From assembly GCA_963667595.2 (NCBI GenBank), contig CAXXWD010000006.1:7238-71237 (forward strand): a DNA stretch of 64,000 bases, read 5' to 3'. Source of the DNA: JAHJQZ01 sp963667595 (lineage in GTDB: Bacteria > Pseudomonadota > Alphaproteobacteria > Rhizobiales > Devosiaceae). Made by a program: the position numbers and the translations under genes. The notes under the pieces were generated by a model, which worked only from the letters and a program-made list of their open reading frames with translations, had not been told where the DNA came from and ran no database searches. Numbering within the stretch: the stretch's first letter is position 1; every line of letters begins with the position of its first letter. This document shows positions 1 to 8,714 of this stretch, in pieces.

Positions 1-882
1 CGCGCCCGTGAGGGCAACGCTCCGGCCGAGTGCGGTCAGATGGAATTCGGGTCGTCGCGGGTGCGCCTGGATGGAGCGTGCCAATGCAGTGGACCGGATG
101 ATGTCGAGATCGAGCGCGGTGCTGACGCCGCCGCCCAGAACGACGATTTCGGGATCGATGAGATTGAGCGCAGCGCCGAGGGCGCGTCCGACATCAACGG
201 AAACGGCTGCGAAAATAGCCTGGGAGGCAGCATCGCCGGCTTTGGCGCACTCGGCCAGCGCGCGGGCATCGATCTCGCCAAGACCGGCTTCACGTGCCAG
301 TCGGGATATGGACGGACCAGAGGCCAGGGCTTCCAGGCAACCACGATTGCCGCAGCCGCATTGCGGGCCGTCTTCCCTGACGACAATATGACCGATTTCA
401 CCGGCGGCACCCGCGCCCTTAAGGCGGCGACCATTACTCAGGATGGAGCCACCGACACCAGTGGAGATCGTCATCCACAAAACATTGTCCTGACCGCGCG
501 CCACGCCGAACAGGCATTCGGCCAATAGACAGTTGTCGACATCATTGCCGACGACGACCAGATGGTCTTTCCATGATGGAAGATGAGAGCGGATCGAGAC
601 GTTGCGCCAGCCGCGTGCAGGCGAGATCACGAGCTCTGCCAGCGCGTTGTCGACAACGCCGGGAAGAGACATGCCGAGACCCGCCGTATCGGCGATCGAC
701 AGCCCGCGGGAGGAGAGGATCTCGGCCATCAGGGTCTCGGCAAGACACAGGACGGAGTGCGGAGAATCGGTTGGAGTCGGCTTTTCCGTACTCACCACAA
801 CGGTTCCGTCGCTCGAAACCAGCCCGACCATCAATTTGGTGCCACCCCAATCTATTGCAGCGGCAAGCTTGGACGTTTTCAT
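1..882 (-). CDS. ROK family sugar kinase (3' end outside window)
   Basis: This is the first 294 codons of a ROK (repressor/ORF/kinase) protein with no N-terminal helix-turn-helix, so it is probably a sugar kinase such as glucokinase, fructokinase or N-acetylhexosamine kinase. Visible motifs are the phosphate loop DWGGTK (residues 11-16), GNDVD (112-116) with the likely catalytic Asp114, TGVGGS (141-146), GEIGH (161-165), and the ROK zinc motif CGCGNRGCLE (175-184). The ATG at 882 follows an AGGAGG sequence about 11 bases upstream. It diverges from a ROK regulator gene, which suggests that regulator controls it. The sugar cannot be told from sequence. The C-terminus lies left of the window. 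Confidence 0.88.
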   Translation of the reverse strand, partial: MKTSKLAAAIDWGGTKLMVGLVSSDGTVVVSTEKPTPTDSPHSVLCLAETLMAEILSSRGLSIADTAGLGMSLPGVVDNALAELVISPARGWRNVSIRSHLPSWKDHLVVVGNDVDNCLLAECLFGVARGQDNVLWMTISTGVGGSILSNGRRLKGAGAAGEIGHIVVREDGPQCGCGNRGCLEALASGPSISRLAREAGLGEIDARALAECAKAGDAASQAIFAAVSVDVGRALGAALNLIDPEIVVLGGGVSTALDLDIIRSTALARSIQAHPRRPEFHLTALGRSVALTGA

Positions 883-1002
883 CGAACCGGGTTCCTCCTT
901 TGCTTCAGGAGTAACGCTGGATCCGACTCTCACAAATGTTGAAAAATGCCTATTTTCTGCCTATGATCGCCAAAACTTTTGATGGTATCGTGCAAATGTT
1001 GA
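883..1002. promoter_or_regulatory. Divergent control region of the ROK gene pair
   Basis: The starts of the two divergent ROK genes are only about 50 bases apart. The 10-mer CAAATGTTGA occurs at 933-942 and again at 993-1002, exactly 60 bases apart, on the regulator's side. If the regulator starts at one of its internal ATGs (996 or 1002), both copies would fall in or at the edge of the untranslated control region and could be operator half-sites. No convincing -35/-10 pair is claimed. Confidence 0.3.
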
Positions 1003-2210
1003 TGGGTGAACCAGCCTCGGATCGCGACAGGGTGAACGAGGTTCTGCATTGGCTCGGAGGTGTTTCCGCCCGCCAGATCGAGGAAATAGCGCATTTGACG
1101 CGCGCGCGGCGAACGGCGGCGCTTGATAGCCTGATCGACGAAGGGTGGGTCGCGCCCTCCGACGGGAGAATGCCGACGGGTGGGCGAAAGGCCATTATCT
1201 ATCGACTCAACCCGGATCGGGGGCTGGTCATCGGCATCGATATCGAGCCGGGCTCGGCCACGATTCTGGTCACCAATGCGGCGCGTGACGTCCTGGCTGA
1301 TGCGCAATGCCCACTGACGCCGAATGAAAGCCCCGGAGGGTCCATGGCGCGCGTGTCCGCGCAACTGCTGGCGACCATATCGGCAATCGGCAGAGATCCC
1401 GAAGGAGTGATTGGTATCGGTCTGTCGCTGCCGGGCACCGTCGATCCGCGTACGGGCGAGCTGATCAACGCGCCAGGCATGGCGAGCTGGGCTGGATTCA
1501 GCGTCGGCGAGCATCTGCGCGCCGATTTCCCCAATGCACGCACAATCGCCATCAACGACGCCAATGCCATGATCCTGCAGGAACTGGCCATACTCAGACA
1601 GAGGTCCGGGCGGATCGGCAATGAAAGCCTGATCGTCATCAAGATGGGCCCCAACGGACTCGGCGCGGGCATGGTCGACCACGGTTTGCTGCTGGAAGGA
1701 TCGCGCGGGGCAGCCGGCGAGATCGGTCACATCGTTGTCGATCCGGATGGCATTTCCTGCGGATGCGGACGACGCGGATGTCTGGAGACGGTGGCCGGCC
1801 CGCAAGGCATGGTGCGGCGGGCCGAGGAAGGAGCCCGCGACGGCGCCAGTCCGATCCTGGCCGAAGCCGTCAGGCGCAACGGCGGCGGGCTGACACTCGA
1901 CGATGTGGTTCAGGCCGGGCGCGCCGGCGACGAATTCGCCAACAGCGTCATCATCGACGCCGGCGCCCGCATCGGAGCCGTCGTCGCCGATCTGGTCAAC
2001 ATCATGAACCCCGACCGCATTATCGTCGGCGGACGGCTGTCATCCATCGGCGCCTCGATCCTGGCGGCGATCCGGCAACAGGTCTACGGGCGTGCATCGC
2101 TGGTTTCCACCGGCCAGTTGGCCATCGAATTCAGCGAACTCGGTGAAAAAGCAAGCCTTTGGGGCGCGGCGCTTGTCGCCCAAAGGACAGCCTATATGAT
2201 AGCCGAATAG
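936..2210 (+). CDS. ROK family transcriptional regulator
   Basis: A 424-residue ROK protein of the NagC/Mlc/XylR type. About residues 30-80 form a winged-helix DNA-binding domain (VNEVLHWLGGVSARQIEEIA, then a PTGGRK turn). The rest is the ROK fold: GIDIEPGSATI phosphate loop, INDANA, GAAGEIGH and the zinc motif CGCGRRGCLE near residue 275. The actin-like fold is expected to sense a sugar or sugar phosphate. The start is uncertain: ATG 936 has no strong ribosome binding site, and in-frame ATGs at 963, 996 and 1002 still leave the whole helix-turn-helix. It diverges from the ROK kinase gene, its probable target. Confidence 0.85.
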   Translation: MLKNAYFLPMIAKTFDGIVQMLMGEPASDRDRVNEVLHWLGGVSARQIEEIAHLTRARRTAALDSLIDEGWVAPSDGRMPTGGRKAIIYRLNPDRGLVIGIDIEPGSATILVTNAARDVLADAQCPLTPNESPGGSMARVSAQLLATISAIGRDPEGVIGIGLSLPGTVDPRTGELINAPGMASWAGFSVGEHLRADFPNARTIAINDANAMILQELAILRQRSGRIGNESLIVIKMGPNGLGAGMVDHGLLLEGSRGAAGEIGHIVVDPDGISCGCGRRGCLETVAGPQGMVRRAEEGARDGASPILAEAVRRNGGGLTLDDVVQAGRAGDEFANSVIIDAGARIGAVVADLVNIMNPDRIIVGGRLSSIGASILAAIRQQVYGRASLVSTGQLAIEFSELGEKASLWGAALVAQRTAYMIAE

Positions 2211-2451
2211 CACCGCGTATGTCTTGAGGATCCCTGTCTCTCGCCCGAGAACGCGTACCAGATGAACCCTGCCGGGTTTGCACAGTGCTCCATGCCTGAG
2301 ACGAACAGACCATTTCGGGAAAGACCACGAACAAGGTTCTGCCTTTGGGGTACGGACACGCGGGCGGATGACGCCGGCTCAGCTTGGTGCATTTCCAGGT
2401 GAAGTGGACACCGGTTCACCGTTCGGAAATGCGACAAAACAAGGACTTGGT

Positions 2452-2557
2452 GCATCGGGCGAAAAAACGAACTTGCGGTTTTTCGCATCACCCGATGCGA
2501 CCACAAAAGACCAGAGCCGGGCGGCTTGATGCAACTAAAACGCCCGAAGATCTAGGG
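2452..2557. repeat. Composite palindromic intergenic repeat, copy 1
   Basis: The first hairpin pairs GCATCGGG (2452-2459) with CCCGATGC (2491-2498), with an inner CGAAAAA/TTTTTCG pair. A second smaller hairpin (CGGGCG/CGCCCG) follows within 2517-2547. The same arrangement recurs at 33001-33108 and, reversed, at 39653-39756. It lies in the 455-base gap between the ROK regulator and gmk, where no gene is visible. It may serve as a transcription end or be a miniature mobile repeat. Confidence 0.75.
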
Positions 2558-2665
2558 ATGTGACGCGCTGGACCAAACGCTAGCGGACCGAAGGACGGGC
2601 CGGTTTGGCGGCGTAATTCACATCAACCAGTCTTCGGTTAAACCGGAACAGTTCACATTCGACAG

Positions 2666-3304
2666 TCACAACGCGTCGATCTGATCCTGCAACTGCTTGA
2701 CGAAACCGTCGATGTTTAGCTGCCTCTGCCGGGCAAGTCGCGAGGCGGCAAGGATGGAACGCACTTGCTGTACGGAGTTTTCCAGATCTTCGTTGATGAT
2801 AACGAAATCGTATTCGCCGTAATGGTCCATCTCGTTACGGGCGTTCCTGAGACGTTTTTCGATGACATCGGAGCTGTCCTGCGCCCGCCGTTCCAGCCGC
2901 GTCCTCAACTCCTGGATCGAGGGAGGCAGGATGAAAACCGTGACCATGTCAGCGCGGCACTTTTCGTAAAGCTGCAGCGTGCCCTGATAGTCGATATCGA
3001 AGAGCATGTCGTGACTGGCGACCAGCTCCTGTTCGATCTTGGCGCGCGGCGTGCCGTAGAAATTGCCGTGAACCTCGGCCCATTCCAGCAACTCCTCGTC
3101 ATTGCGCATCTGCTGGAAACGATGCGGCGTGACGAAATAGTAATGGACGCCCTCGACCTCGTTCGACCGGCGTTCGCGCGTGGTGACGGAAACAGAGAGC
3201 TTGATGTTGGGATCGGCATCGAAAAGCGCTCGTGAGATCGAGGATTTCCCCGCTCCCGAGGGTGAGGCGATGACCAGCATGACACCGCGTCTTTGAAACC
3301 CCAT
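2666..3304 (-). CDS. gmk: Guanylate kinase
   Basis: Phosphorylates GMP to GDP with ATP in the cytoplasm. It has 212 residues, the usual length. The P-loop SPSGAGKS sits at residues 15-22, followed by VSVTTRERR, the GMP-binding YYFVTPHRF segment and DIDYQGT. I chose ATG 3304 (MGFQRRG) because AGGGAGAA lies just upstream; an upstream in-frame extension to 3454 has no family counterpart. It is the last gene of the leftward fab-mltG-yicC cluster, 53 bases after yicC. Confidence 0.95.
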   Translation of the reverse strand: MGFQRRGVMLVIASPSGAGKSSISRALFDADPNIKLSVSVTTRERRSNEVEGVHYYFVTPHRFQQMRNDEELLEWAEVHGNFYGTPRAKIEQELVASHDMLFDIDYQGTLQLYEKCRADMVTVFILPPSIQELRTRLERRAQDSSDVIEKRLRNARNEMDHYGEYDFVIINEDLENSVQQVRSILAASRLARQRQLNIDGFVKQLQDQIDAL

Positions 3305-3357
3305 TTCGTTCTCCCTGCTCAGGCTATCGCGCGTGTTGGAAAAACCACTTCCGGCAC

Positions 3358-4263
3358 TCACTCGATATTCTGCACCTGTTCGCGAAGCTGGTCGATTGCC
3401 GCCTTGAGCTCCAGCCCGATCGCGGTCAGTTCCACCGCGTTCGACTTGGAGCACAGCGTATTGGCTTCGCGGTTGAATTCCTGCGACAGGAAATCGAGGC
3501 GCCGACCGACCGGGCCGCCTTCGGCGACGAGCTGGCGGCCGGCGGCGATATGGGCAACGAGCCTGTCGAGTTCTTCCCGAACGTCGGCCTTGGTCGCCAA
3601 CAGCATCGCCTCCTGATAGAGCCGGTCCTCGCTCAGCCCGTTGCCGGTCCCCATCAGATCGGCGACCTGTTGCTGCAAGCGGGCAAGGATCGCCTCGCGG
3701 CTGCGGGAGGGATGGCTTTCCGCCTGCCGGGCAAGGGCCTCAATCTCGTCGAACCGGTCGGTAAGCACGCTGGCGATGCGCGCGCCCTCTTCCTCGCGCG
3801 CCTTGATGAGCCCGTTCACAGCCGTGTCGAAAACGGCGAAAAAGGCATCATGAAACGCGGCCTCCTCGTCCGGCGACAGGACCGTGTCGCGCGTTTCGAG
3901 CACGCCCTTGAGCGCAAGAATGCCGTCGAGCCGCGGCCGTTCCGCCTCGATCTGTTTGTCAAGCACTGCGAGCGCCGCAAGCACGGCGTCGAGCGCCATC
4001 TGGTTGATGACGATCTCGCCGGAACCGGTCTCGCGCTGAAGCGAGGCATTGAACGAGACCGAACCGCGCGACAGCCGTTCGCCGAGACGCTGGCGAATAT
4101 CGGGTTCGAAACCGTCGAGACCGGGCGCCAGCCGCATGCGAATGTCGAGCCCGCGTCCGTTCACCGATTTCAGTTCGATATCGAAACTCATGCCGGCCGC
4201 CGCGCCGCTGGCGCGGGCGTAGCCGGTCATGCTGCGCAGGGGCGTGTCGGTCGGTTTCATCAT
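3358..4263 (-). CDS. yicC: YicC family endoribonuclease
   Basis: 301 residues matching the YicC/YloC family from the N-terminal SMTGYARASG to the C-terminal EVKAAIDQLREQ-like segment with NREANTLCSKS. E. coli YicC has been described as an endoribonuclease affecting small-RNA turnover. Two adjacent ATG codons (4263 and 4260) are both possible starts. The order mltG-yicC-gmk is common in alphaproteobacteria and supports the call. Confidence 0.92.
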   Translation of the reverse strand: MMKPTDTPLRSMTGYARASGAAAGMSFDIELKSVNGRGLDIRMRLAPGLDGFEPDIRQRLGERLSRGSVSFNASLQRETGSGEIVINQMALDAVLAALAVLDKQIEAERPRLDGILALKGVLETRDTVLSPDEEAAFHDAFFAVFDTAVNGLIKAREEEGARIASVLTDRFDEIEALARQAESHPSRSREAILARLQQQVADLMGTGNGLSEDRLYQEAMLLATKADVREELDRLVAHIAAGRQLVAEGGPVGRRLDFLSQEFNREANTLCSKSNAVELTAIGLELKAAIDQLREQVQNIE

Positions 4264-4395
4264 GTTTCCGTTTCACGTCTGGAGCATCTGACGAAAAAGG
4301 CAGATGTCTGCCGTTTTCCGAAAGATAGTGTATTTACAAGAAGCTGGCACGCGCAGTCCGGTCCTTTACCAAACCGTTTCGCGCGCCAGACACGC

Positions 4396-5502
4396 TTAAT
4401 TACCCTGTTCGGCGTCCTCGGCAGCCTGTTGTTCAAGCGCTTCGCGAGCCGCCTCGGCTTCGCGGGCCGCCTCTTCGACCGCCTGACGTTCCACCGCCCG
4501 CCACTTGGCAACGTTCTTCTGGTGTTCCTTGTAGGTGGCCGCGAACAGGTGACCGGCCGACGGATCGGCCCCGGCGGCAACGAAATAAAGATAATTGGTC
4601 TGGGCCGGATTGGCCGTGGCCTTGAGCGCCTCCATGCCCGGATTGGCGATCGGTCCGGGCGGCAGCCCGTCGATTTTATAAGTGTTATAGGGCGTCTTGG
4701 CTTCGAGTTCGGATTTGCGCAACCCGCGCCCCAGCGTCCCGATTCCCCTGGTGAGGCCGTAGATCGTGGTCGGATCGGATTGCAGCCGCATGTGTTTTTT
4801 CAACCGGTTGACGAAAACCGACGCGACTTCGGGTCGTTCGCTGTCAATACCGGTTTCCTTTTCGACAATCGAGGCCAGGATCACCAGCTCCTCGGGCGTG
4901 GCCAGCGGCAGGTCCGGATCGCGCCCGACCCAGATTTCGGCAAGCGCCGCGTCGCGCGCCTGTTTCATGCGGTCGATGATCGACTGGCGCGTGTCGCCGC
5001 GCTCATAGACATAGGTGTCGGGCAGAAGCGTCCCTTCCTCGGGCAGGAATTCGACATCGCCTTCAAGCAACTGCGCGGATTTGAGCTTTTCAACCACCTG
5101 CCACGAGGTGAAGCCTTCGGGGAAAGTGACCGAATAGGTGATGGGCGTGCCCTCGGTCAGTTCGGTCAGGATATCGGCCATGGAGGCGCCGGCCGGCAGC
5201 AGATATTCGCCATGCTTGAGCGCCCGCTCCTTTTTCTCGGCCATGGCCCCGGCCATGAACAGAAAATGGTTGGAAATCAGCCCCGCGTCTTCGAGCCGTT
5301 GCGCCACGACCGACAGGCCATTGCCTCGTTCCACGATGAAGCTGGTTTCGTCGGTGCTGACGCCATCGGCATAGAACTGGCCGATGCCCCAGACGATAAG
5401 ACCGACCGCGACGATGATCCCCAGAACCAGAAGCGAGAGGACGCCATTGAGAATGTCGATCAGGGCGTTACGTCGACGCCGGGTTCGGGGTTTTCTGGAC
5501 AT
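4396..5502 (-). CDS. mltG: Endolytic transglycosylase MltG
   Basis: An inner-membrane lytic transglycosylase that cuts nascent glycan strands and so ends peptidoglycan chain growth. The 368-residue protein has a basic N-terminus (RKPRTRRRR), one membrane segment at about 20-42, a LysM-like region, and the YceG/MltG catalytic part with SIVEKET (the likely catalytic Glu at about 214), LQSDPTTIYG and PYNTYKIDGLPPGPI. The C-terminal tail from about 330 is Glu/Ala-rich and probably coiled. It lies 100 bases after fabF, in the same direction. Confidence 0.95.
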   Translation of the reverse strand: MSRKPRTRRRRNALIDILNGVLSLLVLGIIVAVGLIVWGIGQFYADGVSTDETSFIVERGNGLSVVAQRLEDAGLISNHFLFMAGAMAEKKERALKHGEYLLPAGASMADILTELTEGTPITYSVTFPEGFTSWQVVEKLKSAQLLEGDVEFLPEEGTLLPDTYVYERGDTRQSIIDRMKQARDAALAEIWVGRDPDLPLATPEELVILASIVEKETGIDSERPEVASVFVNRLKKHMRLQSDPTTIYGLTRGIGTLGRGLRKSELEAKTPYNTYKIDGLPPGPIANPGMEALKATANPAQTNYLYFVAAGADPSAGHLFAATYKEHQKNVAKWRAVERQAVEEAAREAEAAREALEQQAAEDAEQGN

Positions 5503-5602
5503 TGGGATTCCTTACAACGAACGCGGGCATTGTTGTGAGAAATCGGGCGAAAACAAGTGATTCCGCTCCCCGGACACAGGATTTCAGGTTCGGATGTTTG
5601 CC

Positions 5603-6871
5603 TCAGTCGAACTTGCGCAGCACCAGTGTGGCATTGGTGCCGCCAAACCCGAAGGAATTGGACAAGGCAATGTTGATCTCGCGCTTGACCGGCCGTTTGG
5701 GCGCCAGATCGAGTGCGGTTTCGACCGAGGGATTTTCGAGATTGATCGTGGCCGGCGCGACGCTATCGCGCATGGCCAGAAGACAGAAGATCGCCTCGAC
5801 AGCGCCAGCGGCGCCGAGCAGATGCCCGATCGACGATTTGGTCGAAGACATGACGATGCCCGAAGCGGCATCGCCCAGAACGCGCGAGACGGCACCGGCT
5901 TCCACCTCGTCGCCGAGCTGGGTCGAGGTGCCATGAGCGTTGATGTAGTCGATATCGGACGGCGCAATACCGGCCCGCTTGATCGCCGCGCTCATGGCGC
6001 GGAAAGCCCCGTCGCCATCTTCCGCCGGAGCGGTAATGTGGTGGGCGTCGCCGGAAAGCCCGTAGCCGATGACTTCGCCATAGATATGCGCACCACGCGC
6101 CTTGGCGTGTTCGAGTTCTTCGAGCACGACGACACCGGCGCCTTCGCCCATGACGAACCCGTCGCGATCCTTGTCATAGGGGCGCGACGCCTCGGACGGA
6201 CGATCGTTGAAGCCGGTCGACAGGGCCCGGCTCGCGGCAAACCCGGCCAATGACAGACGGTTGAGCGGCGATTCGGCCCCTCCCGCCACCATGACATCGG
6301 CATCATCGAGAGCAATCAGCCGCGCGGCATCGCCAATGGCATGCGCGCCGGTCGAACAGGCGGTCACCACCGAGTGGTTCGGCCCCTTGAGCTGGTGGCG
6401 GATCGAAACGTGTCCCGAGGCCAGATTGATCAGACGGCCGGGAATGAAGAAGGGCGAAATCCTGCGCGGCCCTTTTTCATAAAGGGTGATCGAAGCTTCG
6501 TAGATACCGCCGATGCCGCCGATGCCCGAGCCGATGAGCACGCCGGAACGTTCCTGCTCCTGCTGGCTCGAAAGATCGATACCGCTGTCGGCAATGGCCT
6601 GATCACTGGCCGCCAGCGCATAGACGATGAACGGATCGACCTTGCGCTGTTCCTTGGGATCGACCCATTCATTGGCATCGAACAGGCCATCGGCCTTCGA
6701 TCCGAGGGGAATGGGACAGGCGATCTGGCAGGCCAGATCGCTGACGTCGAAAGTCGTGATGCGACGCGTAGCACTTTGGCCCGACAGCAAGCGCTGCCAG
6801 GTCGGTTCAACACCACACCCTAGCGGGCTGACAACACCCAGCCCGGTAACAACAACACGTCGCAACTGCAT
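5603..6871 (-). CDS. fabF: 3-oxoacyl-ACP synthase II
   Basis: Condenses malonyl-ACP with acyl-ACP in fatty acid elongation. Its 422 residues include the catalytic Cys172 in VVTACSTG and the two histidines in NAHGTSTQLGD and SIGHLLGAAGA, completing a Cys-His-His site. The C-terminal SFGFGGTNATLV is typical of FabF. It begins 9 bases after acpP stops, so the two are co-transcribed. Confidence 0.97.
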   Translation of the reverse strand: MQLRRVVVTGLGVVSPLGCGVEPTWQRLLSGQSATRRITTFDVSDLACQIACPIPLGSKADGLFDANEWVDPKEQRKVDPFIVYALAASDQAIADSGIDLSSQQEQERSGVLIGSGIGGIGGIYEASITLYEKGPRRISPFFIPGRLINLASGHVSIRHQLKGPNHSVVTACSTGAHAIGDAARLIALDDADVMVAGGAESPLNRLSLAGFAASRALSTGFNDRPSEASRPYDKDRDGFVMGEGAGVVVLEELEHAKARGAHIYGEVIGYGLSGDAHHITAPAEDGDGAFRAMSAAIKRAGIAPSDIDYINAHGTSTQLGDEVEAGAVSRVLGDAASGIVMSSTKSSIGHLLGAAGAVEAIFCLLAMRDSVAPATINLENPSVETALDLAPKRPVKREINIALSNSFGFGGTNATLVLRKFD

Positions 6872-6880
6872 TGGGGAGGA

Positions 6881-7120
6881 CTACTCGCCCTTGGCCTTCT
6901 TGAGGAACGACACGGCGTCGCCGAACGTCTGGATCTGTTCGGCCGCGTCGTCCGGAATCTCGACTTCGAACTCTTCTTCGAAAGCCATGACGAGTTCCAC
7001 CTGATCGAGCGAGTCGGCGCCCAAATCGTCGATAAAGCCAGCCTTTTCGGTAACCTTTTCGGCGTCAACGTTCAAATGCTCGACGACGATCTTACGCACG
7101 CGATCTTCGATATCGCTCAT
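6881..7120 (-). CDS. acpP: Acyl carrier protein
   Basis: A 79-residue acidic ACP. The phosphopantetheine site is Ser37 in LGADSLDQVEL. It carries the growing acyl chains of FAS II. The gene lies between fabG and fabF, the classical order. The 208-base gap upstream of it may hold its own promoter, as often seen for highly expressed acpP; I do not define one. Confidence 0.97.
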   Translation of the reverse strand: MSDIEDRVRKIVVEHLNVDAEKVTEKAGFIDDLGADSLDQVELVMAFEEEFEVEIPDDAAEQIQTFGDAVSFLKKAKGE

Positions 7121-7328
7121 ATCTGGATGTCCTTCTTACAAACCATGTCTTGTCATTCGACGGTCCAACAGCGCCGATCGTGTCGGCCGACTGGTGCAAA
7201 CCGCCGCATTTTGCGGGATTCTTGCGGTTCCGGCGCCAGTCCGCTCCGCTTCGACGGGCGGCATTATCATACTTTTTTCGGCTTGGCCATATGGCGCCGG
7301 CTCTCGTTCCCGTTCCCCCCAACTATCC

Positions 7329-8066
7329 TCAAATCATAAGCATGCCGCCGTTAATATTGAGCGTATGGCCCGTAATGTAACCGGCTTCCTCACTGGCGAG
7401 GAACCGAACCGCCGCGGCAACTTCCGTGGCGGTTCCCAACCGGCCGACGGGAATCTTGGCCAACATGGACTCGCTTTGTTTTTCGAACATCGCATCGGTC
7501 ATGGCCGAACTGACGAATCCCGGTGCGATCGTGTTGACCGTGATATTGCGCGAGGCGACTTCATAGGCCAGCGCCTTGGACATGCCGATAAGTCCGGCTT
7601 TGGACGCGGCATAATTGCCCTGGCCGGGATTGCCGGCGACGCCGACCACCGAGGTGATACCGATGATGCGACCGAAACGCTGTTTCATCATGCCCTTGAT
7701 CACGGCGCGGGTGATATGAAACGCCGCCGTCAGGTTGACGGCGATCACGTCGTCCCAGTCCTCGTCCTTCATGCGCATGAACAGACCGTCGCGGGTCATG
7801 CCGGCATTGTTGACGAGAATGTCGATGCCGCCAATTGCGGCTTCCGCCTGGGGCACGAGATGATCGACGTCGGCCAGAGAAGCGAGATTGCAGGGCAGAA
7901 TGGCCGTCTTGCCCGAAAGCGCCGCCGCCACGTCTTCAAGCTTGTCGACCCGCGTGCCCGACAGGGCAACGGTCGCGCCGGCTTCGCTGAGAACACGGGC
8001 GATTTCGGAACCGATACCGCCGCTGGCGCCGGTAACCAGGGCGCGTTTCCCACTGAGATCGAACAT
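7329..8066 (-). CDS. fabG: 3-oxoacyl-ACP reductase FabG
   Basis: NADPH-dependent reductase of the short-chain dehydrogenase family, 245 residues. The cofactor motif TGASGGIG is at 12-19, NNAG at 86-89, and the catalytic triad is Ser139, Tyr152 and Lys156 (NYAASKAG). It reduces 3-oxoacyl-ACP in fatty acid elongation. It sits between fabD and acpP in the fab cluster, which marks it as the housekeeping FabG rather than another SDR. Confidence 0.95.
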   Translation of the reverse strand: MFDLSGKRALVTGASGGIGSEIARVLSEAGATVALSGTRVDKLEDVAAALSGKTAILPCNLASLADVDHLVPQAEAAIGGIDILVNNAGMTRDGLFMRMKDEDWDDVIAVNLTAAFHITRAVIKGMMKQRFGRIIGITSVVGVAGNPGQGNYAASKAGLIGMSKALAYEVASRNITVNTIAPGFVSSAMTDAMFEKQSESMLAKIPVGRLGTATEVAAAVRFLASEEAGYITGHTLNINGGMLMI

Positions 8067-8165
8067 TGTTTTCCTCTTCGAATTGCCGCGACGCCGAGTA
8101 CTGGCCTTTTTGATATCACGTATTGCTGCGCGTTGCCCGTCAGATCACGCATTAACCGGTTCGCG

Positions 8166-8714
8166 TCAAGAACCGCGATGGGCTTGCCAATAGGCCGTGC
8201 ACACATCCAGCAATGTGCCGGTATCGATGTCGATGCCGGCGGTGTTGATGGACAGGCCGGAAAAGCCCAGCGCCGCATTCAAAAGCCGCATGAAGCGCGC
8301 CCATGGCGAGCCGAACAGCCTGGCTTCAGCCGCCTCGCAAAGCTTGAGCTGGATGAAGCTGTTGCCCCGTTCGCTCCACACGGCGACATCGGTGATCTCG
8401 TCCCAACGCACCCGCTCACCCGTCAGGCGCCGGTCGATAATGCCCTCCGGCGCGATCTCGATCACCACCGATTGCCAGCCGACAAGGCGCCGAACCATAA
8501 CCGCCAGGCTGAAACCGAACAGCGCGGTCCCGATCCAGCCGAACACCAGCCCCGCCTCGCGATCCTCGCCATCGAGCGGCAGGAGCCCAAGCGCCAGCAG
8601 GACGCAGATCGCGGTCAGACCGATGGACAGGATCAGCAGCAAAACGAGCTTTGACGGCGACCCGCGAACGCGCCGCGTCGCCGAAACGTCGATTGCCTTG
8701 TCCGGCTCAGCCAT
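8166..8714 (-). CDS. STM3941-like membrane protein of the fab cluster
   Basis: A 182-residue protein with two hydrophobic segments (about 22-44 and 57-76) followed by a soluble PH-like domain in which bulky hydrophobic and charged residues alternate (VIEIAPEGIIDRRLTGERV, then WDEITDVAVW). It resembles the STM3941 family; the function is unknown. I chose ATG 8714, whose ATGGCTGA overlaps the end of fabD by eight bases and suggests translational coupling. Its place between fabD and fabG implies co-expression with fatty acid synthesis, not a known role in it. Confidence 0.75.
   Translation of the reverse strand: MAEPDKAIDVSATRRVRGSPSKLVLLLILSIGLTAICVLLALGLLPLDGEDREAGLVFGWIGTALFGFSLAVMVRRLVGWQSVVIEIAPEGIIDRRLTGERVRWDEITDVAVWSERGNSFIQLKLCEAAEARLFGSPWARFMRLLNAALGFSGLSINTAGIDIDTGTLLDVCTAYWQAHRGS

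Noticed and set aside
3550..5538. 662-codon + strand ORF
   Set aside because: It lies opposite yicC and mltG, which have full family matches; long antisense ORFs are expected in GC-rich DNA.
7194..8654. 486-codon + strand ORF
   Set aside because: Antisense to fabG and its neighbour; no family features.
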